Assembly (NCBI RefSeq): GCF_963855985.1 | Contig: NC_087109.1 | Location: forward strand, 8,700,001 to 8,764,000 | DNA from: Ostrinia nubilalis | Lineage: Eukaryota > Arthropoda > Insecta > Lepidoptera > Crambidae | Length of the DNA stretch: 64,000 nucleotides | Direction: 5' to 3' | Shown here: positions 23,101 to 35,100 of the stretch, one piece after another | Layout: every line of letters begins with the position of its first letter | Numbering within the stretch: the stretch's first letter is position 1 | Made by a program: the position numbers and the translations under genes | The notes under the pieces: generated by a model | The model's input: only the letters and a program-made list of their open reading frames with translations | Told to the model about the DNA's origin: nothing | The model's database searches: none

Positions 23101-26100
23101 ACCAAAGTAACCGACATAGTCTACAGAATTGCCAAACTTAGGTCAACTTCCACCAAGGCGGAACGGAGCGTAGAAGAGAAGAGATGTATCGGGCGAACTC
23201 GTTTTGCTATAGAATTTGACAGTGGCGGCGGCGCGGAGAAGAGATGTGGAAATAATGATATCTGATTGGTTATTCAAAACACTTCTCCGCTCCACTTGGT
23301 CATGGTAGAAACGGGGCCTTATTTAAGAGGCTATGGGCGGGGCACCGCTCGTAGAACGAATAGCCAGAATGAAGAAGAAAAGTGGAATGTCTTGAGCGAC
23401 GACCACGGACCGAAAGACGCAATATCGATGTACCGACGATCTAGTGAAGCACTTTGAGGTCAACGCAGGACCGGTAGTTGTTTAAAAATATTATCATTAT
23501 CATCATTTAAGCCACAGGATGTCCCCTGCTGAACATAGGCCTCCCCCAATGACTTCAACATCGCCCGGTTGGTAGCGGCCTACATCCAGCGATTCCCTAC
23601 TACCTTTATGAGGTCTTTGGTCCACCTCGTGGACAAAAGTGTCAGTGAAATCTGAATACAGAAATACAGGTATCTAATAGGGGAGAAAATTATAAAAAAG
23701 TTCGTTCGTTCGTTTCAGCCGCAAGACGACCACTGCTGGACAAAGGCCTCCCCCAAGCGAGGATCGATGCGAGCGGCGCAGGATCGGTCTTGGTGGAAAT
23801 AAAAAAATATTCATGATATTTTGAAAATTCAGTTAGTAAAAGGCAGAAAAATTAAAAGGTATTAAACTCACCGGCCATCGTAGAGGTGGGCATGTTCGAA
23901 GGCATGCCACCTGACCCACTCGCAGCCGCAGGTAGCTGTTTGTTTATGATCTGTGTTATCTTCTGCTGCTGTATTACCTGGCCAAATAAACATTATATTC
24001 ATATTTTTAACTGATTTTGAACACGACGAAACAAGTTTTATACAGGGTGCTACTTTGCATTCTTGCCATATTTACAGAGGTAACTTTACAAAACCCCATT
24101 TTTATACTTTCCACAATATTATTCCATAGCCCTGATTAAAACGTTCCAATTTCGACATCAACAATAATAATTTACCGATCCATTCTATTCCATTCCCGTG
24201 CCCCCCGTAACATATTACTGGCACTGAATACAAAACAGTAAAAAAATTATGCCCTACAATTTTGCTTTTTAAGAATATTTTATTTTATCGACAATCTGTT
24301 AAACACACCACTAATTATCATAACGCATACACATCACTTGTCGGCGATGGCGATGAAGACTTACTGCAAAAGTAAATTTACTAAAAACTGTAACTGTGTG
24401 CTTTTCTTTATGGGAGTCTCTTGTTTATCTAAAATAATAAAATCAAGAAAATCAAAATCAAAAGTATTCAGTTTAGACCACAAGTGGCACTTATGAACGT
24501 CAAAATTATTATAGAAAATAATAAAAAAGAAAAGTTAGCCCTTATGGGGCACTTTACATGTCTCCGATTATAATAATAAATCCATAAGCGTCACAAATAG
24601 GTATTGATACCCACTTTTATCTCTGTGAATTTGGCAAGGATGCAAAGTAACACCGTGTGCAATTAGGGTTACCGTATTTGTGTACACTATTTGGCGCCAA
24701 TGACATGTGACATGACTTTACTTGACAGTGGCGCCATCGTAATTAGTGCAAATGTTATACTCTTTCTACCATCAGTTGGCGCCTCTGTCTTAGCAGCTAC
24801 GAGTCTAGCTTCGAGCAACTGGACTTAACAAAGGCGTCAACTGATGCGTGTTAAATCCTTATCTGACATCGTCAACTGGCCTTGGCATAGCTGGCCAACA
24901 TTATTATTGTGTATAAGGGCCCTTTCTATTGCGACTTTTTGCAGTGACAAAATCGCGATTCAGTCGCGATATAGCATCGATACAGTTGCAAAATATCTCC
25001 CTTTATACACACGTGTTATTAAAAGCACAATACAATCGCGATGCAGTTGCGCGACGGTCACACGCGCGTTTATATCGCTGCAAAAAGTCACCGCCATCTA
25101 GCGACAAACTCCTAGTAAATATAGTCTGGTCTGTGAGCACGTAGAATTTTGTCCAATGACCCCAAGCTATCCATCCTTATCGCTCGCGCGTAATTATGTT
25201 TCTATCGCGCTCGCACACTCACTGAGGGCGCCCGTCGCACAGTCGCGACAGCAACATAATTACGCGCGAGCGATAAGGATGGGTAGCTAGGGGTCATTGG
25301 ACAAAATTCTACGTGCTCACAGACCGGGCTTTAGTTTATTACCTTCCTAAGTCTGTCCACGAACGTGGCCTGGTTGTTGGGGATGAAGCCCAGGTACACC
25401 TTCTTGTCGGGCGTGTATAGCAGGATCAGCACCTTGATGTCGCACTGCGGTGGTGACGACATCAGCGAAAAGTGCACACAGCCCGCCTGGAACATAAGGA
25501 ATTGACAAGGCTAGGCACATCTTATGATCTTAGTAGGGTCCGGTTTCTACCAAGGCGGAGCAGAGTGGAGAAATGTTTTCAAAACCAATCAGATTTAATT
25601 ATTTCTACATTTGTTCTTCGCTTCTAAGTTCTATAGAAAAATTCGTCATCTTCTCCGTTCCGCCTTGGTGGAAACCGAGTCTTACACCACTATAAATAAC
25701 GTGCAAATTCCTGACAGCTTATTTTGCAGTAGTCTGACAGATCCTAATCTGTCAGACTTAGGGCTTGTGCACCGGGGTTATGGTTTGAATATTCACGCAA
25801 ACATTACCCCACTCCAGCTAGGTAGCAGGAAGGCACTGAATGCAGGCTGCCAGCAACCGGTGGATATGGAAATCTTTGGGGGTAATCTATGTTCAGTAGT
25901 GAACGTTCAGTGGCTGATGATGATCCCTCTCCAGTCCCCAGCTCGTCTGGCCAGCATGAGGAGTGTAGACCAAATCCTCCATTAGCTTCTGGTAAATTAG
26001 AGAGGCTCGCGCTCCTGTAATTGGGACTAAATGACCTGATGAAATGACTACTAAGTAGTACTAGTATATCCTGCATTTGCTCCTAGAAAATTAAAGAGAC

Positions 26101-29100
26101 TTGTTCTCCTGCTGTAGAGACTAGATGACCTTATGATGTTGCTGATTCCTTGTATTATACACTTTCTCTAAGGTGTGCTCTTACTACAGAACTATATGAC
26201 CTGATGATGCTTTAACACCTTTTATTTATGCACCCTCTCTCAAGTCGCGCTCCTGCAATGAAGACTGAAAGATCTGATGAAGTAGATGATGGTGGATATA
26301 CTCACAAACCCGTTGACCATGACCTTGGTGAGCGCGTCCAGCGCCTCGCTCGGCTGCAGGTGGAACAGCACGGACTTGCTGTCCTTGAGGTACTGGCCGC
26401 CGATGTTGCTGATCAGCTGCTTGGGCATCAGCTGCATCAGCAGCTTGTTGGGCCATGTGTCCACCTTCAGTTCCGGCTCCACTTCTTTGGATCCCGCCGA
26501 CACCTGCATTCAAATTCAATTTTTATATTGTTATCGTGGTACATCGATTTTAAACGATATACGCATACATTTAACGTCTCTAATAATAATCGATAAAATA
26601 TAGTATTGTATCGCCCATTCTTGTAGGATAGGACAGGTATGAAACTTTGAGTCTTTATAATTACTAGTAATTTGTTTGTATTAAAAAATCACTAATATTC
26701 TTTTCCTCGAAAAAAAGATGAATCGACACAGCTTGGACAATTGGGTTTTTGTTATCAAAGTGAAAACAAAACACTAATAAAATACAAAGCGTTTCACTTT
26801 AACATGCTTCTTAATCTTTCCCTACCTTCGCTTCGAAACCAACATTTGGCAAGTGCTAAAGAGAAACCAGAAACTCAAGTCACCACTGGTCAAATAAGAG
26901 TAGCTGTTACAACACGCACGACAATAGATGACTGGCAGGTGTAAGCACAGATGGTGGATACTATTGACTGTAAAAATATTGTGTTATAAAATAAAAATAA
27001 AAGAAATTTTATAAAGTCCGGTCGCCGAGCAGACCGGTCTTTACTAACCTGGCACGGCAGATGGCGCGTGGTCTTCTGCTGGTCACCGGGCGCCTTGCCC
27101 TTCTCCATCCACTCCAGCACGCTGTGGCGCCGAGCCGGGGACTTGATGGGCTCGAGCCGGGAACGTAACGAGCCCGGGCTGGGGACGAGCACTGACCTGG
27201 CACGGCAGATGGCGCGTGGTCTTCTGCTGGTCGCCGGGCGCCTTGCCCTTCTCCATCCACTCCAGCACGCTGCGACGCCGAGCCGGGGACTTAACGGGCT
27301 CGAGCCGGGAACGTAACGAGCTCGGGCCGGGGACGAGCACTGACCTGGCACGACAGATGGCGCGTGGTCTTCTGCTGGTCGCCGGGCGCCTTGACCTTTT
27401 CCATTCACTCCAGTACGCTGCGACGCCGAGCCGGGGAGGTGACGGGGCCGAGTCGGGGACGTGACGGGGCCGAGCCGGGGACTAGCACTGACCTGGCATA
27501 GCATCGTGTCGCTTCCTGTCACGGCCAGTCACTCCGTCCTAGATCCCTCGACCTAGGATAACGGGTCAGGTTCGAACTGACCTGGCACGGCAGATGGCGC
27601 GTGGTCTTCTGCTGGTCGCTGGTCGCCGGGCGCCTTGCCCTTCTCCATCCACTCCACACGCTGTGGCGTCGGGCTGGGGACGTGGCGGGGCCGAGTCGAG
27701 GACGTGACGGGGCCGAGTCGGGGACGTGACGGGGCCGAGCACTGACCTGGCACGGCAGATGGCGCGTGGTCTTCTGCTGGTCGCCGGGCGCCTTGACCTT
27801 TTCCATTCACTCCAGTAAGCTGCGACGCCGAGCCGGGGACGTGACGGGGCCGAGTCGGGGACGTGACGGGGCCGAGCCGGGGACTAGCACTGACCTGGCA
27901 TAGCATCGTGTCGCTTCCTGTCACGGCCAGTCACTCCGTCCTAGATCCCTCGACCTAGGATAACGGGTCAGGTTCAAACTGACCTGGCACGGCAGATGGC
28001 GCGTGGTCTTCTGCTGGTCGCCGGGCGCCTTGCCCTTCTCCATCCACTCCAGCACGCCGCTCCAGACGAAGCTGCGCTGCGGCGTCGGCGCTGGCGACGT
28101 GGACGGGCCCGGGCTGAGGATGCCCATGCGACTACCCATGGCACCCTGCGGCAGAAAATAAAAATTAAAACAACCCTTTTTATGGCGAAATCGGATAAAA
28201 AAACTGACAGCATAAACTGAAGTTATGGGACTAAAGAATTATGCTTGTCAGAAAGAGCCTTTGTAGCTAAAATACATCAAGCAGTTTAGGCTACAGAGCC
28301 TGCCAAAGAAATATACATAAAATAACGAAGACGAAGAGGTGTCTTAGTTACTTGCCTGCTATGGCGGCAGCGGCTGGTACAACGGTTGAGCGAGCTTTAT
28401 TGTTAGCGTGTGACTTGATAGTGTCACACGTCTGCCATTTGCGCTACACGATTGCCGTTTGCGCTAATTATCGGCTAGTTACCTGCTGCGACGAAAGCTG
28501 CGGGTACAATATCAGGGCGAGAAAAACCGCTATTAGCGCTACACGGCTGCCATTGTACTACAAGTGTGGCGAGTTTTTGGTGTATATCAGCTGTAATAGT
28601 TTCAAGACGCTATACGCTGCTATAAGCGCTATAAAAGGAAGGAACTACAAAACTGCTATTAGCCCTACAAGACTACTAGTAGATACTCACCTGCTATGTG
28701 GCTGCGTGAGGAGCGCGGTTGATGGCGCTATAAAATCGCTATTGACGCTACTAATTACTTACCTTCTGTGGCGGGGGCGGCGGGTAGGACGGCTGTGCGA
28801 GCTGCGTGAGTAGCGCCGAGTTGTTGGTGTATATGGGCTGGCGCGCGGGCGCTATAAGACTGCTGATGGCGCTACACGGCTGCTGTTGACGCTACACGGT
28901 TGTCGTGCGAGCGGCACGAGGGTTAGTTCTCACCTGCTGTGGCGGGGGCGGCGGGTAGGACGGCTGTGCGAGCTGCGTGAGTAGCGCCGAGTTGTTGGTG
29001 TATATGGGCTGGCGCGCGGGCGCTATAAGACTGCTGATGGCGCTACACGGCTGCTGTTGACGCTACACGGTTGTCGTGCGAGCGGCACGAGGGTTAGTTC

Positions 29101-32100
29101 TCACCTGCTGTGGCGGGGGCGGCGGGTAGGACGGCTGTGCGAGCTGCGTGAGTAGCGCCGAGTTGTTGGTGTATATGGGCTGGCGCGCGGGCGCTATAAG
29201 ACTGCTGATGGCGCTACACGGCTGCTGTTGACGCTACACGGTTGTCGTGCGAGCGGCACGAGGGTTAGTTCTCACCTGCTGTGGCGGGGGCGGCGGGTAG
29301 GACGGCTGTGCGAGCTGCGTGAGTAGCGCCGAGTTGTTGGTGTATATGGGCTGGCGCGCGGGCGCTATAAGACTGCTGATGGCGCTACACGGCTGCTGTT
29401 GACGCTACACGGTTGTCGTGCGAGCGGCACGAGGGTTAGTTCTCACCTGCTGTGGCGGGGGCGGCGGGTAGGACGGCTGTGCGAGCTGCGTGAGTAGCGC
29501 CGAGTTGTTGGTGTATATGGGCTGGCGCGCGGGCGCTATAAGACTGCTGATGGCGCTACACGGCTGCTGTTGACGCTACACGGTTGTCGTGCGAGCGGCA
29601 CGAGGGTTAGTTCTCACCTGCTGTGGCGGGGGCGGCGGGTAGGACGGCTGTGCGAGCTGCGTGAGTAGCGCCGAGTTGTTGGTGTATATGGGCTGGCGCG
29701 CGGGCGCTATAAGACTGCTGATGGCGCTACACGGCTGCTGTTGACGCTACACGGTTGTCGTGCGAGCGGCACGAGGGTTAGTTCTCACCTGCTGTGGCGG
29801 GGGCGGCGGGTAGGACGGCTGTGCGAGCTGCGTGAGTAGCGCCGAGTTGTTGGTGTATATGGGCTGGCGCGCGGGCGCTATAAGACTGCTGATGGCGCTA
29901 CACGGCTGCTGTTGACGCTACACGGTTGTCGTGCGAGCGGCACGAGGGTTAGTTCTCACCTGCTGTGGCGGGGGCGGCGGGTAGGACGGCTGTGCGAGCT
30001 GCGTGAGTAGCGCCGAGTTGTTGGTGTATATGGGCTGGCGCGCGGGCGCTATAAGACTGCTGATGGCGCTACACGGCTGCTGTTGACGCTACACGGTTGT
30101 CGTGCGAGCGGCACGAGGGTTAGTTCTCACCTGCTGTGGCGGGGGCGGCGGGTAGGACGGCTGTGCGAGCTGCGTGAGTAGCGCCGAGTTGTTGGTGTAT
30201 ATGGGCTGGCGCGCGGGCGCTATAAGACTGCTGATGGCGCTACACGGCTGCTGTTGACGCTACACGGTTGTCGTGCGAGCGGCACGAGGGTTAGTTCTCA
30301 CCTGCTGTGGCGGGGGCGGCGGGTAGGACGGCTGTGCGAGCTGCGTGAGTAGCGCCGAGTTGTTGGTGTATATGGGCTGGCGCGCGGGCGCTATAAGACT
30401 GCTGATGGCGCTACACGGCTGCTGTTGACGCTACACGGTTGTCGTGCGAGCGGCACGAGGGTTAGTTCTCACCTGCTGTGGCGGGGGCGGCGGGTAGGAC
30501 GGCTGTGCGAGCTGCGTGAGTAGCGCCGAGTTGTTGGTGTATATGGGCTGGCGCGCGGGCGCTATAAGACTGCTGATGGCGCTACACGGCTGCTGTTGAC
30601 GCTACACGGTTGTCGTGCGAGCGGCACGAGGGTTAGTTCTCACCTGCTGTGGCGGGGGCGGCGGGTAGGACGGCTGTGCGAGCTGCGTGAGTAGCGCCGA
30701 GTTGTTGGTGTATATGGGCTGGCGCGCGGGCGCTATAAGACTGCTGATGGCGCTACACGGCTGCTGTTGACGCTACACGGTTGTCGTGCGAGCGGCACGA
30801 GGGTTAGTTCTCACCTGCTGTGGCGGGGGCGGCGGGTAGGACGGCTGTGCGAGCTGCGTGAGTAGCGCCGAGTTGTTGGTGTATATGGGCTGGCGCGCGG
30901 GCGCTATAAGACTGCTGATGGCGCTACACGGCTGCTGTTGACGCTACACGGTTGTCGTGCGAGCGGCACGAGGGTTAGTTCTCACCTGCTGTGGCGGGGG
31001 CGGCGGGTAGGACGGCTGTGCGAGCTGCGTGAGTAGCGCCGAGTTGTTGGTGTATATGGGCTGGCGCGCGGGCGCTATAAGACTGCTGATGGCGCTACAC
31101 GGCTGCTGTTGACGCTACACGGTTGTCGTGCGAGCGGCACGAGGGTTAGTTCTCACCTGCTGTGGCGGGGGCGGCGGGTAGGACGGCTGTGCGAGCTGCG
31201 TGAGTAGCGCCGAGTTGTTGGTGTATATGGGCTGGCGCGCGGGCGCTATAAGACTGCTGATGGCGCTACACGGCTGCTGTTGACGCTACACGGTTGTCGT
31301 GCGAGCGGCACGAGGGTTAGTTCTCACCTGCTGTGGCGGGGGCGGCGGGTAGGACGGCTGTGCGAGCTGCGTGAGTAGCGCCGAGTTGTTGGTGTATATG
31401 GGCTGGCGCGCGGGCGCTATAAGACTGCTGATGGCGCTACACGGCTGCTGTTGACGCTACACGGTTGTCGTGCGAGCGGCACGAGGGTTAGTTCTCACCT
31501 GCTGTGGCGGGGGCGGCGGGTAGGACGGCTGTGCGAGCTGCGTGAGTAGCGCCGAGTTGTTGGTGTATATGGGCTGGCGCGCGGGCGCTATAAGACTGCT
31601 GATGGCGCTACACGGCTGCTGTTGACGCTACACGGTTGTCGTGCGAGCGGCACGAGGGTTAGTTCTCACCTGCTGTGGCGGGGGCGGCGGGTAGGACGGC
31701 TGTGCGAGCTGCGTGAGTAGCGCCGAGTTGTTGGTGTATATGGGCTGGCGCGCGGGCGCTATAAGACTGCTGATGGCGCTACACGGCTGCTGTTGACGCT
31801 ACACGGTTGTCGTGCGAGCGGCACGAGGGTTAGTTCTCACCTGCTGTGGCGGGGGCGGCGGGTAGGACGGCTGTGCGAGCTGCGTGAGTAGCGCCGAGTT
31901 GTTGGTGTATATGGGCTGGCGCGCGGGCGCTATAAGACTGCTGATGGCGCTACACGGCTGCTGTTGACGCTACACGGTTGTCGTGCGAGCGGCACGAGGG
32001 TTAGTTCTCACCTGCTGTGGCGGGGGCGGCGGGTAGGACGGCTGTGCGAGCTGCGTGAGTAGCGCCGAGTTGTTGGTGTATATGGGCTGGCGCGCGGGCG

Positions 32101-35100
32101 CTATAAGACTGCTGATGGCGCTACACGGCTGCTGTTGACGCTACACGGTTGTCGTGCGAGCGGCACGAGGGTTAGTTCTCACCTGCTGTGGCGGGGGCGG
32201 CGGGTAGGACGGCTGTGCGAGCTGCGTGAGTAGCGCCGAGTTGTTGGTGTATATGGGCTGGCGCGCGGGCGCTATAAGACTGCTGATGGCGCTACACGGC
32301 TGCTGTTGACGCTACACGGTTGTCGTGCGAGCGGCACGAGGGTTAGTTCTCACCTGCTGTGGCGGGGGCGGCGGGTAGGACGGCTGTGCGAGCTGCGTGA
32401 GTAGCGCCGAGTTGTTGGTGTATATGGGCTGGCGCGCGGGCGCTATAAGACTGCTGATGGCGCTACACGGCTGCTGTTGACGCTACACGGTTGTCGTGCG
32501 AGCGGCACGAGGGTTAGTTCTCACCTGCTGTGGCGGGGGCGGCGGGTAGGACGGCTGTGCGAGCTGCGTGAGTAGCGCCGAGTTGTTGGTGTATATGGGC
32601 TGGCGCGCGGGCGCTATAAGACTGCTGATGGCGCTACACGGCTGCTGTTGACGCTACACGGTTGTCGTGCGAGCGGCACGAGGGTTAGTTCTCACCTGCT
32701 GTGGCGGGGGCGGCGGGTAGGACGGCTGTGCGAGCTGCGTGAGTAGCGCCGAGTTGTTGGTGTATATGGGCTGGCGCGCGGGCGCTATAAGACTGCTGAT
32801 GGCGCTACACGGCTGCTGTTGACGCTACACGGTTGTCGTGCGAGCGGCACGAGGGTTAGTTCTCACCTGCTGTGGCGGGGGCGGCGGGTAGGACGGCTGT
32901 GCGAGCTGCGTGAGTAGCGCCGAGTTGTTGGTGTATATGGGCTGGCGCGCGGGCGCTATAAGACTGCTGATGGCGCTACACGGCTGCTGTTGACGCTACA
33001 CGGTTGTCGTGCGAGCGGCACGAGGGTTAGTTCTCACCTGCTGTGGCGGGGGCGGCGGGTAGGACGGCTGTGCGAGCTGCGTGAGTAGCGCCGAGTTGTT
33101 GGTGTATATGGGCTGGCGCGCGGGCGCTATAAGACTGCTGATGGCGCTACACGGCTGCTGTTGACGCTACACGGTTGTCGTGCGAGCGGCACGAGGGTTA
33201 GTTCTCACCTGCTGTGGCGGGGGCGGCGGGTAGGACGGCTGTGCGAGCTGCGTGAGTAGCGCCGAGTTGTTGGTGTATATGGGCTGGCGCGCGGGCGCTA
33301 TAAGACTGCTGATGGCGCTACACGGCTGCTGTTGACGCTACACGGTTGTCGTGCGAGCGGCACGAGGGTTAGTTCTCACCTGCTGTGGCGGGGGCGGCGG
33401 GTAGGACGGCTGTGCGAGCTGCGTGAGTAGCGCCGAGTTGTTGGTGTATATGGGCTGGCGCGCGGGCGCTATAAGACTGCTGATGGCGCTACACGGCTGC
33501 TGTTGACGCTACACGGTTGTCGTGCGAGCGGCACGAGGGTTAGTTCTCACCTGCTGTGGCGGGGGCGGCGGGTAGGACGGCTGTGCGAGCTGCGTGAGTA
33601 GCGCCGAGTTGTTGGTGTATATGGGCTGGCGCGCGGGCGCTATAAGACTGCTGATGGCGCTACACGGCTGCTGTTGACGCTACACGGTTGTCGTGCGAGC
33701 GGCACGAGGGTTAGTTCTCACCTGCTGTGGCGGGGGCGGCGGGTAGGACGGCTGTGCGAGCTGCGTGAGTAGCGCCGAGTTGTTGGTGTATATGGGCTGG
33801 CGCGCGGGCGCTATAAGACTGCTGATGGCGCTACACGGCTGCTGTTGACGCTACACGGTTGTCGTGCGAGCGGCACGAGGGTTAGTTCTCACCTGCTGTG
33901 GCGGGGGCGGCGGGTAGGACGGCTGTGCGAGCTGCGTGAGTAGCGCCGAGTTGTTGGTGTATATGGGCTGGCGCGCGGGCGCTATAAGACTGCTGATGGC
34001 GCTACACGGCTGCTGTTGACGCTACACGGTTGTCGTGCGAGCGGCACGAGGGTTAGTTCTCACCTGCTGTGGCGGGGGCGGCGGGTAGGACGGCTGTGCG
34101 AGCTGCGTGAGTAGCGCCGAGTTGTTGGTGTATATGGGCTGGCGCGCGGGCGCTATAAGACTGCTGATGGCGCTACACGGCTGCTGTTGACGCTACACGG
34201 TTGTCGTGCGAGCGGCACGAGGGTTAGTTCTCACCTGCTGTGGCGGGGGCGGCGGGTAGGACGGCTGTGCGAGCTGCGTGAGTAGCGCCGAGTTGTTGGT
34301 GTATATGGGCTGGCGCGCGGGCGCTATAAGACTGCTGATGGCGCTACACGGCTGCTGTTGACGCTACACGGTTGTCGTGCGAGCGGCACGAGGGTTAGTT
34401 CTCACCTGCTGTGGCGGGGGCGGCGGGTAGGACGGCTGTGCGAGCTGCGTGAGTAGCGCCGAGTTGTTGGTGTATATGGGCTGGCGCGCGGGCGCTATAA
34501 GACTGCTGATGGCGCTACACGGCTGCTGTTGACGCTACACGGTTGTCGTGCGAGCGGCACGAGGGTTAGTTCTCACCTGCTGTGGCGGGGGCGGCGGGTA
34601 GGACGGCTGTGCGAGCTGCGTGAGTAGCGCCGAGTTGTTGGTGTATATGGGCTGGCGCGCGGGCGCGGGCCAGTTGGGCGCGCGAGGGGCGCCGCGGGGG
34701 AATAGCGGCGCGGGGGGGCGCACCACTTGAGTGCCGGTCCTGCCTTGCCTGTTATGGAGATGTTAAGTTTGTTAAATTATAGAAACAAGGGCTTTCCAAC
34801 CCGTCGGACTGGTCTGGCGCAACGCAAGGGTTAAGGGACCTGCCTGTGTCAAGGACAAGACTTAAAAAGTAATTAAAAAACAAAAATAAAGATGTCACTT
34901 TCGAACAAACGCAATACGGCTTTTCATTTGTGCTCTCTTCGTATTATAACAAATTATGCAGAGAATCACGTTGCCTATTATTAAAAAAAAAGATTAGAAA
35001 AGATTATTTATTCACCGAGACAAGGTAGATGTTAAAATAGTTACAGCTCAGTTAATTAATAAATCGCGTTAAGATCCGTGTCTTACTATTTTGGTTACAG

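Noticed and set aside
27009..27924. Minus-strand long frames such as the 210-codon one at 26890-27522
   Set aside because: They run through several exon 7 duplicates and spacers in changing frames; only the roughly 30-codon exon blocks correspond to protein.
28931..34574. CRISPR-like array because of regular 171-bp repeats
   Set aside because: No alternation of short repeats with unique spacers; whole units are identical and contain exon 6 text in an animal gene.
28760..34576. Centromeric satellite, since 171 bp equals the primate alpha-satellite length
   Set aside because: The unit is half MED25 exon and half intron. The equal length is coincidence, and moths have no such satellite.
28760..34576. 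Exon 6 copies as extra coding exons
   Set aside because: The best internal acceptor gives 97 nt, which shifts the frame, and reading through meets TAG in every unit.
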